Below, piece after piece: positions 27,221 through 36,427 of a stretch of 64,000 nucleotides of DNA. Position 1 is the first letter of the stretch. The number at the start of each line of letters is the position of its first letter. A program made the translations under genes and the position numbers. The DNA comes from Psychrobacillus sp. BL-248-WT-3 (GTDB lineage Bacteria; Bacillota; Bacilli; Bacillales_A; Planococcaceae): positions 1-64,000 of the forward strand of contig NZ_JABAFC010000006.1 in assembly GCF_012843435.1 (NCBI RefSeq). The letters run 5' to 3'. The notes beneath the pieces are model-generated. The model worked only from the letters and a program-made list of their open reading frames with translations, did no database searches and had not been told where the DNA came from.

Positions 27221-27316
27221 ATGATGATACCAAAAAAGATTGGTAAGCAGGTTAATAAATTTGTAGGTAAAAATAAATTGGAGTTGCCAACACACTATTT
27301 AAGTAAAAGTGGCTAA
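27221..27316 (+). CDS. Candidate 31-aa basic peptide
   Basis: 31 codons, with one of the best ribosome sites in the window (GAAGGAGG, eight bases before the ATG). The product is lysine-rich and hydrophilic (IPKKIGKQVNKFVGKNKLE at its start), with no Cys or membrane segment. The stop lies inside a small inverted repeat (GTGGCTA/TAGCCAC, 27309-27335). It could be a small spore or regulatory peptide; no family recognised. Confidence 0.45.
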   Translation: MMIPKKIGKQVNKFVGKNKLELPTHYLSKSG

Positions 27317-27377
27317 CCGGAATGGTGCTAGCCACACCTTAACAATATAATTGGACTTCTCCTTAAGGAGAAAAATA

Positions 27378-27560
27378 ATGATTACGATTAATGATATAGA
27401 ATATGCAAAGCAACGGATGGCTGACTTGGAAAAGGAAGTAAGACAATCTAAACTAGGACATAACTACCTATCTAGAAAAAAGAAAGTCCAAAAACCTTTT
27501 TTGAAAAGAGTCTTGAGTTCTTTTACACGCGTAAATTTAAAAGGCTCTGTTAAAAGCTAA
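27378..27560 (+). CDS. Small basic protein, 60 aa, unknown
   Basis: 60 residues from the ATG at 27378, chosen because AAGGAG lies six bases upstream; an earlier in-frame ATG at 27351 has none. The N-terminal half is a likely amphipathic helix (NDIEYAKQRMADLEKEVRQS), the C-terminal half is highly basic (SRKKKVQKPFLKR). It resembles the small helical hydrophilic proteins of spores or phage-like regulators in general make-up but no family is recognised. Last of the small frames before the ABC transporter operon, which is on the other strand. Confidence 0.5.
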   Translation: MITINDIEYAKQRMADLEKEVRQSKLGHNYLSRKKKVQKPFLKRVLSSFTRVNLKGSVKS

Positions 27561-27698
27561 AGTTGATTTTTTATGAGATTAGTTTTTGTTTTTGAAATGT
27601 TACACCTAAACTAACTGTTGTGTTAGTTAAAAACAATGTCAAAGGAACATGAGTCAGGAGAAAATATCCTAGCTCAATTTTAAAAATAAAGTTAACAA

Positions 27699-27732
27699 AA
27701 AAGGCATACCCGCTTACACGAGTATGCCTTTT
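27699..27732 (-). terminator. Terminator of the peptide ABC transporter operon
   Basis: A perfect eleven-base stem (27699-27709 with 27722-27732), nine bases after the binding-protein stop, with T-rich sequence on the minus strand. Confidence 0.85.
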
Positions 27733-27740
27733 ATATTATT

Positions 27741-29555
27741 TTATTTACCAGCTTTAAAAGCCTCTAAGTACTCATCTACCTTGGCAGCATCTGCCTTAAG
27801 CTCGTTACCCGTTTCTACAAGAGGACTTACAGTTGATACTGCTTTTTTCTTGTTTCCTTGGTAATAGTTAATGATTTCATCCTGGTTGATCGAGTACAGA
27901 ATCGCTTTACGTAAAGATTCGCTTTCTGATACATCACGATCTTTTGTATTAAATAGCAGATAACTTACAGCATTGCTATCGTTTTTCTGAAGAGTTAGCT
28001 TGCTATCATCTTCTACTAATTTGTACTTTGTTTCAGGAACTCCATTAAATATATGAATCTCTCCGTTGCGAAGAGCCGATAGCGCGCTATCTGCATCTGC
28101 AATGAAACGAACAGTTACGTTTGCGATCTTCGGCTCGTTTTCAGTTCCTGGCATATAAGCTGGGTTTTTTACGAATACTGCCTCATAATCATTTTTGTGG
28201 GATAAGATGTAAGGCCCACTAGCATATAACGTATTATTGTAAGAAGCACCTTCCGTTACCGTATTTTGATCCCCGTAAGGAATATCTTTGTTTACATCGA
28301 AGGTAGCAACATCATAAGTGTTGATGCTCTCCACTTGTTTTTTAGACACAATCCCTGCAGATTGATGAGCCAAATAATTTAAAACTTGTGGGAATGGATT
28401 AGTTGTTGTAATTTTAACTACTTGATATTTCCCTTTCGCTGCATCTGCTTGTGTTTTATCTGTCACTAGCTCTGAAATTGCTGTATCAACATTATTTTCT
28501 AGAGCTTCCTTCACAGTAGCATCACTACCCGATTGCTTCACGTCAAGCTCTGAAAGATCTGAAACGATTTCAATGTTTTCCATGCTTTCGTGTAAGCTAT
28601 ATGTGCGATGATCTGGAACTGATTTACTGTCTTTTGCACGGTTCATCGAGAATACAACATCCTCTGCCCCTACGCGTTCTCCCGTATCAACTGCTTTTTT
28701 ATCTGTTACGGCTGCAAAGTTAATATCATCTCTTAGTAAGAAGTAATAATCTTTATTGCCATCTGCGATTGCATGGTTCAGTGAAAGAGAACCATCGGAA
28801 ACAACTTTATCATCGTCTGTTAAGTTAACTAAACGAACATACATATTTGTATTTAGTGTATTAATAGAACCATCATTTCCTTTAATAGGATCTAATGAAG
28901 TTAAGGATGCAATCCCTTGTTGCATGATCAGTGGTGCAGAATCTCTTTTAGAAGCATCTACAAAGTCAATTGTTTCCCAAGCGATTGCACGAGATTTAGC
29001 CAATCTCACAGTATCCGCATTCAATACTTCTTTATTTACTCCTTGCGCTTTAAAAGAATTATATAACGGTGCAATATATGCTTTTTCTAGGACTAAAAGA
29101 TCCTCGAACTCTTTATATGTTTTTGTGTACTCTTCCGGTGTTTCTGTGCTAGCCTCTTCGATTAGCTCATCGATTTTCTTGTCAGACATAATGCTGTTAT
29201 CACCGTCTGTTTTGAAAAGCGCACGTACTGCATAGTCGGGGTTACCCGTTACAGTCGTCCAGCTAGATAAAGCTAAATCATAGTTTCCTGCATCTTTTTG
29301 CGCAGTGAAGCTACCGTAGTCTGGTTGAATATTTAATTTCACATCAAAGCCATTTTTGATTAACTGGTCACGTACAATATTCATGTCCGCTTCCCCAGTG
29401 CTCATCCCTAACAGCTCAATTTCTACCTTACCCTGCTCTGTTTTAGAATCAGATTTGTCTGTTGCTTTATCCACGTCTGATTTTGTGTTTACACAACCTG
29501 CCAAGATTAAAACTAGCGTTAACAATAAAGCTAATAATCCTTTTGTATTCTTCAT
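27741..29555 (-). CDS. Peptide-type ABC transporter binding lipoprotein, apparently circularly permuted
   Basis: 604 residues with a lipoprotein signal (LILAGC, Cys about 21). It belongs to solute-binding family 5 (DppA/OppA), but the order is wrong. Residues about 45-200 match the usual C-terminal lobe (an IVRDQLIKNGFDVKL helix, NYDLALSSW, DKKIDELIEEAS, AYIAPLYNSF). Residues about 205-604 match the usual N-terminal and middle parts (SLTSLDPIKG, MYVRLVNL, YYFLLRDDINF, AEDVVFSMNRA, YLLFNTKDRD, LRKAILYSINQDEII) and stop where the C-lobe would begin. Last gene of a three-gene operon with two permeases. The substrate is probably a peptide or another oligomer. Confidence 0.85.
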   Translation of the reverse strand: MKNTKGLLALLLTLVLILAGCVNTKSDVDKATDKSDSKTEQGKVEIELLGMSTGEADMNIVRDQLIKNGFDVKLNIQPDYGSFTAQKDAGNYDLALSSWTTVTGNPDYAVRALFKTDGDNSIMSDKKIDELIEEASTETPEEYTKTYKEFEDLLVLEKAYIAPLYNSFKAQGVNKEVLNADTVRLAKSRAIAWETIDFVDASKRDSAPLIMQQGIASLTSLDPIKGNDGSINTLNTNMYVRLVNLTDDDKVVSDGSLSLNHAIADGNKDYYFLLRDDINFAAVTDKKAVDTGERVGAEDVVFSMNRAKDSKSVPDHRTYSLHESMENIEIVSDLSELDVKQSGSDATVKEALENNVDTAISELVTDKTQADAAKGKYQVVKITTTNPFPQVLNYLAHQSAGIVSKKQVESINTYDVATFDVNKDIPYGDQNTVTEGASYNNTLYASGPYILSHKNDYEAVFVKNPAYMPGTENEPKIANVTVRFIADADSALSALRNGEIHIFNGVPETKYKLVEDDSKLTLQKNDSNAVSYLLFNTKDRDVSESESLRKAILYSINQDEIINYYQGNKKKAVSTVSPLVETGNELKADAAKVDEYLEAFKAGK

Positions 29556-29582
29556 TACTTCTTCCTCCTTGTTGAGCTTGCT

Positions 29583-31073
29583 TTAATCCATTCTCGGATC
29601 AAATGCATCTCTAAGTCCATCGCCTAAAAAGTTAAAAGATAATACGAGACCTATAATTGCAAGGCCAGGTATAATCGCCAAATAGGAATTAGACTCTAAA
29701 TAAGTACTACCTATTTTTAAAATATTGCCCCATTCAGGTATATGTGGCTCTACTCCAAGACCTAAGAAGCTCAAGCTACTCGTTGCAATTACTGCCGTAC
29801 CTATTGTAAGTGTAGCTTTGACAATCATAGGTGCAAGGGAATTTGGAACAATTTGCTTAAAGATGATCGATAGATTGGAAGCCCCTAAAGCCCGGGCAGA
29901 ATCTACATATTCGTAATTCGAGACCATCATCACATTCGCTCGCATTGTTCGAGCATATGTCGGAATAGAACCAACACTCAAAGCTAGTATAAGATTCGTA
30001 GTATTTGCTCCGAATGCTGCAATAATAGCAATGGCAAGTAATATTCCTGGAATTGCGTACAAGATATCAAGCAAACGCATAATGATGTTATCTGTACGTT
30101 TGCTGTAATATCCAGCCAACGCTCCTAATGCCCCTCCCACTATGAATGGTATTAACGTAGAAGCAAAGCCTACAATTAGAGAAATTCTCGCCCCGAAGAT
30201 AATTCGAGAAAATACATCTCTGCCATAATTATCTGTACCGAACGGATATTCCAAGCTTGGCGACTGAAGCAGTGCCTCATAGTTATTCTCTACAGCCATA
30301 TCATAGTCAAAAGTAAAACGGCTAGACACAGATAACGCGAACATAAGAACGATAAAGAACATTCCTAGTATAGCTGTAGAATTACGAGTGATTTTATCCC
30401 ACATTGTGTTCCACTTCACTATTCGTGACAGACTGTTACTACGCGTTTTAATGATTAAGCTAACGCCAAGCAGTAAGTTGAAAATATTACCTGTCAACGA
30501 AGTGATAATTAATACAATCGCTATGCCCTGCATCCACCCAGGCGCGCCTTCATCACTGACGTACCTAGCTACAGCCACCAAAGTAAACACTTGGATAATT
30601 AAAATGACGAGTAGAGCGCCCATTGCGGGTAAAAAAGTGTCCGACACATACGGTTTAAAGAGATTTAATGCAGAAATAACTAGAATAAAAAGCTGGGTGA
30701 AAATCATCCAAATGCTGAAAGTGTATTCTGGTGTTTTCTTCTCCTTGATCAAATTAAAACCGAATGATGCTACGAAAATATTACCAATTAATAGAGCGGT
30801 TACTTGGATATAGCCAAGCCTTCTAGTAGCATTTTTTAAATGCCCTAAACTCAAAAGCTCTCGTTTCATTTTCCAGATTATAAAATACTGAAACGCTGTA
30901 AAAAATGCATATATAGCTGAAATACTACCAGCAATTGGCTTTAACGTACCCATATCAAAATTAAAGCTATTAAACAATAAAACTATTGTCAGTAGAATAG
31001 ATAATACTCCAGCAAAGTTAGCCTGAGTATATTCTCGTGACAGCTTTAGTGCATGTTGTTTTTTAGATACCAC
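29583..31073 (-). CDS. Peptide-type ABC transporter permease (DppC-like) with long N-terminal membrane extension
   Basis: 496 residues; ordinary DppC/OppC proteins have about 300. The C-terminal part (about 225-496) is typical: FGTDNYGRDVFSRI, GALAGYY, LDILYAIPGILLAIA and the ATPase-coupling stretch SARALGASNLSIIFKQIVPNSLAP. The first 220 residues add about six membrane helices of no recognised family. The GTG start has AGGTG five bases upstream. It lies between the other permease and the binding-protein gene with short gaps, so one operon. Confidence 0.88.
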   Translation of the reverse strand: MVSKKQHALKLSREYTQANFAGVLSILLTIVLLFNSFNFDMGTLKPIAGSISAIYAFFTAFQYFIIWKMKRELLSLGHLKNATRRLGYIQVTALLIGNIFVASFGFNLIKEKKTPEYTFSIWMIFTQLFILVISALNLFKPYVSDTFLPAMGALLVILIIQVFTLVAVARYVSDEGAPGWMQGIAIVLIITSLTGNIFNLLLGVSLIIKTRSNSLSRIVKWNTMWDKITRNSTAILGMFFIVLMFALSVSSRFTFDYDMAVENNYEALLQSPSLEYPFGTDNYGRDVFSRIIFGARISLIVGFASTLIPFIVGGALGALAGYYSKRTDNIIMRLLDILYAIPGILLAIAIIAAFGANTTNLILALSVGSIPTYARTMRANVMMVSNYEYVDSARALGASNLSIIFKQIVPNSLAPMIVKATLTIGTAVIATSSLSFLGLGVEPHIPEWGNILKIGSTYLESNSYLAIIPGLAIIGLVLSFNFLGDGLRDAFDPRMD

Positions 31074-31088
31074 TTTTACACCTACTTC

Positions 31089-32513
31089 TTACAGTTGCTT
31101 CATCTTAGATTTTATACGCGGATCAAAAAATGCATATAAAATGTCGATGAGCACGTTCACTAAGGAAATGGTTATTGCAATATAAATAACTCCACCCATA
31201 ATGGCTGGGATATCGGGTATAAACTGTTTGTCGACAATATAACTCCCAATACCACTAATATTGAATACTTTCTCTGTAACAGCTGCTCCACCTAGCATCC
31301 CACCAAACAGTAGACCGATAACCGTAATGATTGGAATCATTGCATTTCCTATTGCATGCTTCCACAGCACTTGGCGTTGGTTTAAGCCTTTTGCTTTTGC
31401 AGTAATTATATAATCCTCATTTATAATTTCTAATACGGATGAACGTGTCATTCTCGCTACCGAAGCAGTAAGACCTGTTCCGAGCACAACTACAGGCATT
31501 ATAATCGACAAATAGTTTTGAGGACTATAGGTTGCTGGAAGCCATTGTAGCTTAATAGAAAAGTTCAAGATAAAGATAAGCCCCTGCCAGAAGTTAGGAA
31601 TGGACAAGCCGATTAAAGCAATGAACATAAATGAATAATCTAAGAACGAGTTTTGTCTTGTTGCAGATATAATCCCTACTGGTATCGCGATTACTACAGC
31701 CATCACTAAAGAAAAGATAGCAATCATTAGCGTAACTGGAAACTTGTTCGCAATACTTGTTGCGACATCTTCATTTCCCGTAAAGGATGCTCCTAAATCA
31801 AATGTTACGATGCCTTTTACCGAGTTCCATAACTGATGTAAATAAGGTAAGTCTAACCCGTGCATTTGGTTGAATGCAGCAATCTGATCCTTCGTTGCAC
31901 TTTCCCCTAAAAGATTGGCAGCTGGATCAAATGGTGACAGGTATAAAATAGTAAATACTAGAATGGAAACACCCGTTATCACAAAGACACTCATAATAAG
32001 TCTCTCAAAAATAAATTTACTGAACGCATTACTATATATACCTAACAAAAGGTACATCAGTAAGCCTGGTATAAATGAAATAATGAGAAATGTTGTATTT
32101 TCTAACAGACTTTGAAAATAGGATGTATAAGTAAGAGGCTTCGTGCCTTTTAACTGATGTATTTCTTCCATTTCAGTAGATACAAGCTTTTCTATTCGAT
32201 CTTCTACTAGTTTATTTACTTCCGCCGTCATTTTTTCTTTATTAATTTTTTCATTAAAAAAGGTATGCTTTCGTTCATATTGTTCCTTATACTCTTCGTA
32301 CAGTTCCTCTCGCACTCCCCTTGCCTCTAGTGCAGACTTTAAATCGCTTTTTAAGGAAGAATGAGGATCCTTCTGTTTTTTTAAATAAAAGAGTATAAAA
32401 GTAATTATATGAACCGGCAAACCAAGTAAAAATAACAAAATACTATAGAAGGAATGATGTTGTAGTCTTCCGTAGGTAAAACTAAATGCGTTGGAAGAAA
32501 GTTTTCTTCCCAT
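31089..32513 (-). CDS. Peptide-type ABC transporter permease (DppB-like) with N-terminal extension
   Basis: 474 residues against about 310 for ordinary DppB. Residues about 165-474 carry the family features (LSPFDPAANLLG, LGASFTGNEDVATSI, ARMTRSSVLEI, AKAKGLNQRQVLWKHAIGNAMIP, FFDPRIKSK). The first 160 residues hold one hydrophobic segment (about 22-44), a charged, probably coiled stretch (about 48-125) and another membrane helix (about 135-155). First gene of the operon, starting ATG after GGGGGAT. It diverges from the fused ATPase gene, sharing an intergenic promoter region. Confidence 0.88.
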   Translation of the reverse strand: MGRKLSSNAFSFTYGRLQHHSFYSILLFLLGLPVHIITFILFYLKKQKDPHSSLKSDLKSALEARGVREELYEEYKEQYERKHTFFNEKINKEKMTAEVNKLVEDRIEKLVSTEMEEIHQLKGTKPLTYTSYFQSLLENTTFLIISFIPGLLMYLLLGIYSNAFSKFIFERLIMSVFVITGVSILVFTILYLSPFDPAANLLGESATKDQIAAFNQMHGLDLPYLHQLWNSVKGIVTFDLGASFTGNEDVATSIANKFPVTLMIAIFSLVMAVVIAIPVGIISATRQNSFLDYSFMFIALIGLSIPNFWQGLIFILNFSIKLQWLPATYSPQNYLSIIMPVVVLGTGLTASVARMTRSSVLEIINEDYIITAKAKGLNQRQVLWKHAIGNAMIPIITVIGLLFGGMLGGAAVTEKVFNISGIGSYIVDKQFIPDIPAIMGGVIYIAITISLVNVLIDILYAFFDPRIKSKMKQL

Positions 32514-32754
32514 ACTAAATCCCCCCTCTCCATATTGTATAAATCCGAGTGGTATAGTATAGTATAGATTCGAACTACCATTAAGTCAACGCAAATTATT
32601 TAGTCTATTTAGAGTAGGGTTAAATGCGCCACTAATGTGCGTGTTTAGTCTTCTTTTTTGTAGAAACCGCTCATATTACTTTAAATATACGCTCTCTAAC
32701 AACAGAGCATGAATCATAAACAATACGAAGATTTCATTCAGATAGGTGGTTTTC

Positions 32755-34491
32755 ATGGAAACTATTTTAAAAGTAGAGGATTTACAGATTTCATTTTTAA
32801 CAAATGATAATGAATTTGAGGCTGTTCGAGGTGTTAGCTTTGAGGTTAAAAAAGGAGAAACATTGGGCATAGTCGGAGAATCTGGAAGTGGAAAAAGCGT
32901 CACGGCCCGTTCCATTATGCGCCTTTTACCTTCTCCTCCTTCCTTCATGAAAAATGGTTCCATTGAGTTTTTAGGGGAACAACTCCACACAAAAACAGAG
33001 AAGGAAATGGAAGCTATTAGAGGAAGAGATATCAGTATGATTTTCCAGGATCCGATGACCTCTTTAAATCCAACCATTCGTATCGGCATTCAAATAGCAG
33101 AAAGCCTTATTAAGCACCAAAAGCTCTCGAAAAAAGAGGGAAAGGCACAAGCCATTGAGATACTCAAGCTTGTAGGAATTAAAAATAGTGAAGAACGTTA
33201 TAACCAATATCCGCATGAGTTTTCTGGTGGTATGCGTCAAAGAGTTATGATTGCCATTGCTTTAGCATGTAAGCCTACTCTACTTATTGCAGATGAGCCA
33301 ACTACTGCGTTAGACGTGACCATTCAAGCTCAAATACTAAATCTAATGAAGGATATGCAGAAGCGCTTTGGGACCTCAATTATTTTAATTACTCATGACC
33401 TTGGAGTTGTCGCTGGAATGTGTGACCGTGTAGCTGTGATGAAAAATGGAGAAATCGTTGAAACAGGAACTACCGAAGAAATTTTTGCTAACCCAAAGCA
33501 TGACTATACGAAAAAACTATTAAATGCCTTACCTCGTTTAGACGAGAAGAAAAGGCCGAAGAAACCTCCTCTTCGTTCTATTGGATTAGAAAATGGAAAG
33601 CCACTGCTGGAAGTTAAATCTTTAAAACAGCATTTTCAAGTAAGTCGCGGGAATGTCTTAAAAGCGGTTGACGATATTAGCTTCTTTATAAAGCCCGGGG
33701 AAACTCTTGGTCTTGTAGGAGAATCAGGCTCAGGTAAATCTACTACCGGTCGGGCGATTCTTCGATTGCATGAACCTACAGATGGAGATGTGCTATATCA
33801 AGGAATGGCCATTAATCGTTTAAGTAAAAATGAGCTTAAAACGATGCGTCGGCATATGCAAATCATCTTCCAAGACCCCTACTCTTCCTTAAATCCTCGT
33901 TTAAAGGTGCTAGACATTATTGGGCAGGCGTTAGATATTCATCGTCTGAGCAAAAATGCAGAGGAGAGAAAGAATCGGGTAGAGGAATTACTAGAATTGG
34001 TAGGCTTAGAGCCCTCGCATGCATTACGTTATCCACATGAGTTCTCTGGTGGACAGCGACAACGTATAGGTATCGCTCGTGCACTTGCGGTTGAGCCTGA
34101 TTTTATCGTCTGTGACGAACCTCTATCGGCTTTAGATGTTTCTATACAAGCACAGATTGTAGAGCTCCTGGAGGATTTACAGCACAGACTTGGCTTAACA
34201 TACTTATTTATCGCACATGATCTGTCCATGGTAAAACATATAAGTGATCGCGTTGCTGTCATGTATTCTGGAAAAATTGTAGAGCTAGCAGAAAGTGAAG
34301 AGCTTTATACGAATCCACAGCATCCGTACACTAAGTCTCTCTTAGCAGCCATTCCAATCCCTGACCCAAAAGTAGAGGCCAAGAAAAAGCGTGTGCTCAT
34401 GGAAGAGTCTAATGTTACTGACAAGTATCAATTAAAGAATTCCGAGCTTGTTGAGGTATCCAACGGTCACTGGGTAGCTATCCCTAAGTAA
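32755..34491 (+). CDS. Fused double ABC ATPase (DppD-DppF type)
   Basis: 578 residues with two complete ATPases: the first about 1-260 (Walker [11 protein letters not shown], signature [20 protein letters not shown]), the second about 285-560 ([30 protein letters not shown]). Each is followed by the peptide-transporter C-terminal segment ([20 protein letters not shown]). It powers the divergent permease pair. ATG at 32755 chosen over a GTG three codons earlier, since AGGTGG is then correctly spaced. GsiA-like fusions are known in other bacteria. Confidence 0.93.
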   Translation: METILKVEDLQISFLTNDNEFEAVRGVSFEVKKGETLGIVGESGSGKSVTARSIMRLLPSPPSFMKNGSIEFLGEQLHTKTEKEMEAIRGRDISMIFQDPMTSLNPTIRIGIQIAESLIKHQKLSKKEGKAQAIEILKLVGIKNSEERYNQYPHEFSGGMRQRVMIAIALACKPTLLIADEPTTALDVTIQAQILNLMKDMQKRFGTSIILITHDLGVVAGMCDRVAVMKNGEIVETGTTEEIFANPKHDYTKKLLNALPRLDEKKRPKKPPLRSIGLENGKPLLEVKSLKQHFQVSRGNVLKAVDDISFFIKPGETLGLVGESGSGKSTTGRAILRLHEPTDGDVLYQGMAINRLSKNELKTMRRHMQIIFQDPYSSLNPRLKVLDIIGQALDIHRLSKNAEERKNRVEELLELVGLEPSHALRYPHEFSGGQRQRIGIARALAVEPDFIVCDEPLSALDVSIQAQIVELLEDLQHRLGLTYLFIAHDLSMVKHISDRVAVMYSGKIVELAESEELYTNPQHPYTKSLLAAIPIPDPKVEAKKKRVLMEESNVTDKYQLKNSELVEVSNGHWVAIPK

Positions 34492-34565
34492 GGTAGCCCT
34501 TGAAATTGTTTAAAGCCCATGTTAAACTTATTTTTATTATATTTAGATAATTTAATATTTTATTT

Positions 34566-34664
34566 CTTATCAAGAGAGACGGAGGGATTGGCCCTATGAT
34601 GTCTCAGCAACCAGCCTTTAAGGTGTGGTGCTAAATCCAATAGACATTAAGTCTTGAAGATAAG
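34566..34664 (+). promoter_or_regulatory. SAM-I riboswitch (S-box)
   Basis: The S-box landmarks appear in order: CTTATC-AAGAG at the 5' side, GGAGGGATTGGCCCTATGA, CAGCAACC, AAGGTG, GTGCTAAATCC and the closing GAAGATAAG. The 3' strand of P1 with following bases (ATAAGAAGA, 34660-34668) can instead pair with TCTTCTTAT (34695-34703) to form an antiterminator. High S-adenosylmethionine should favour the terminator at 34687 and switch off the gene at 34782. Confidence 0.95.
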
Positions 34665-34686
34665 AAGAATGACTTCAATATATATT

Positions 34687-34722
34687 GAGGGTTCTCTTCT
34701 TATGAAGCGAGCCCTCTTTTTA
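34687..34722 (+). terminator. S-box-controlled terminator
   Basis: A hairpin with GAGGG/CCCTC closing stem (34687-34691 with 34712-34716) and T run, sharing TCTTCTTAT with the predicted antiterminator. Confidence 0.85.
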
Positions 34723-34781
34723 TTTGATTTTATAGACAGTAGTAATCGCAATATAATATAAATAGAAGGTAGGAATTTAAT

Positions 34782-35888
34782 ATGACAAATCAATTACTTG
34801 TAAAAACACCTTTCAAAGCAGATCACGTTGGAAGCTTCCTGAGACCGGAACGTTTAAAGCAAGCAAGGGCTCAATTTGAACAAAAAGAAATTTCCCAAGA
34901 GCAGCTAACTCAAGTGGAAAATGAAGAGATTATTAAACTCATAGAAAAACAGAAGGAAGCTGGATTACTTTCTATTACAGATGGAGAATTTCGTCGAAAA
35001 TGGTGGCATTTCGATTTTTTAAGCGGACTAGATGGCGTTGAATTTTATGAAACCGATCAAGGACTCTCCTTTAAAGGGGTGCAAACAAAAGCTCATGGTA
35101 TTAAGGTGACAGGAAAGATTGGCTATAGTACCCATTACATGATTGAGCATTTCAAGTTTTTAAAAGAAGCAGCTGGGGATGCTGTTGTAAAATTTACTAT
35201 TCCTAGTCCGAACATGCTTTATTATCGAGCTGCAATTGAGGAAGGTGTGTATAACAATGATGAGGAATTATTTTCTGACTTAATCACAGCTTATCAAGGG
35301 TTTATCCAAGCAATTTATGATGAAGGCTGTCGTTATCTTCAAATTGACGATACTTCATGGGCTACCTCCTTTTCCGAGGAAGGCCTCGCTTCCTTAAAGG
35401 ACAGGGGGTTATCGCTAGAGCAAGCCTTATCCCTTTCTGCAAGGGCTATTAATGAGTCTATCTCTAAAAGACCAGCCGATATGCTAGTGACCATGCATAT
35501 TTGTCGGGGAAATTTCCGATCCACTTATATTACAAGCGGAAGCTATGAGTTAGTATCAGAAACTATATTCGGTGGATTACATGTGGATGGTTTATTTTTA
35601 GAATTTGACGATGAGCGCTCTGGTGGTTTCGAGCCGTTACGACATGTTAATCGAAAGGATTTAAATATTGTCCTAGGGCTGATTACGTCTAAGCATGGAG
35701 ACCTAGAGGAAGAAGAATTAGTTAAAGCTCGCATCGAAGAAGCTACTAAATATGTACCAAAAGAACAGCTTTGCTTAAGTCCTCAATGTGGATTTTCTTC
35801 TACTGAGGAAGGAAACATATTAACTGAAGAGGAACAATGGGCAAAAATTCGCCATGTAGTCCAAATAGCAAAGGATGTCTGGAACTGA
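34782..35888 (+). CDS. yxjG: Cobalamin-independent methionine synthase-like protein (YxjG/YxjH type)
   Basis: 368 residues, corresponding to the C-terminal catalytic barrel of MetE. The zinc ligands are visible: His in TMHICRGN and Cys in SPQCGFSS near the C-terminus, with FRADHVGSFLRP-like opening (PFKADHVGSFLRPERL). B. subtilis YxjG and YxjH are of this size and also S-box controlled. It probably methylates homocysteine, or a related thiol, to form methionine; the methyl donor of this short class is not certain. Ribosome site AGGTAGGA. Confidence 0.9.
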   Translation: MTNQLLVKTPFKADHVGSFLRPERLKQARAQFEQKEISQEQLTQVENEEIIKLIEKQKEAGLLSITDGEFRRKWWHFDFLSGLDGVEFYETDQGLSFKGVQTKAHGIKVTGKIGYSTHYMIEHFKFLKEAAGDAVVKFTIPSPNMLYYRAAIEEGVYNNDEELFSDLITAYQGFIQAIYDEGCRYLQIDDTSWATSFSEEGLASLKDRGLSLEQALSLSARAINESISKRPADMLVTMHICRGNFRSTYITSGSYELVSETIFGGLHVDGLFLEFDDERSGGFEPLRHVNRKDLNIVLGLITSKHGDLEEEELVKARIEEATKYVPKEQLCLSPQCGFSSTEEGNILTEEEQWAKIRHVVQIAKDVWN

Positions 35889-35985
35889 CTTACCAACATG
35901 TGAATAACGTTAGTAGAAATGTTTTTACATTTGCCTGTTAGGGTATCTATTTAAATAAGATATCAGTTCTATATGGGAGGAATGT

Positions 35986-36288
35986 ATGATGAGTAAAGTT
36001 TATGAATATACAACAGATGATGTCGTAGAAGAAACCGGTAATTATACGTGTGAGTCTGGGACAACTAGAACTTTAGAAAAGGGTTCAAAATTCCCTTCTT
36101 GCCCCGACACGGAAGTAGTTACGTATTGGAAACGCTCTGAAAGTCTTACCCACAGCTCAGGGCAGGAAGTATTAACATCTGGTCGTTATGTGGATGAAGA
36201 TGGAGATGAAGCTTTTCTAGAGGCTGGCTCTAATTTTCCAAACTGCCCAAAAGCAGGAACCCCTACTATATGGTCCCATGCAGGATAA
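35986..36288 (+). CDS. YjzC-like small protein with duplicated motif
   Basis: 100 residues made of two related halves. Each has G-x-Y, then C/D-rich E-x-G, then a LE-[KA]-G-S-x-FP-x-CP motif (KGSKFPSCPD and AGSNFPNCPK), a pattern seen once or twice in YjzC-family proteins of Bacillales. The paired Cys suggest metal binding or disulfides. GGGAGGAATGT precedes two adjacent ATG codons, and a terminator follows. Function unknown. Confidence 0.75.
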   Translation: MMSKVYEYTTDDVVEETGNYTCESGTTRTLEKGSKFPSCPDTEVVTYWKRSESLTHSSGQEVLTSGRYVDEDGDEAFLEAGSNFPNCPKAGTPTIWSHAG

Positions 36289-36297
36289 CTAAGTTGC

Positions 36298-36336
36298 TGA
36301 TACTTGTCTTATTTTATAGACAGGTATCAGTTTTTA
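36298..36336 (+). terminator. Terminator of the YjzC-like gene
   Basis: Stem CTGATAC-GTC with its complement (36298-36310 with 36319-36330) followed by TTTTTATTTT. Confidence 0.8.
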
Positions 36337-36427
36337 TTTTAACAAACAAACAGCGAGCAAGTATAAAAAGATAAGCCATCATGGCTGCTTGGATTTCTGT
36401 GGTGGTGGCTTACCGAAATAAGAAATC

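Noticed and set aside
32514-32754. A second S-box or T-box between the divergent permease and ATPase genes
   Set aside because: None of the riboswitch landmarks can be found there; only AT-rich promoter-like DNA and short repeats of TAGTA.
36371-36412. Hairpin TAAGCCA with GGTGGCTTA after the YjzC-like gene
   Set aside because: Imperfect and without a T tract; possibly chance or a remnant, so not listed as a terminator.
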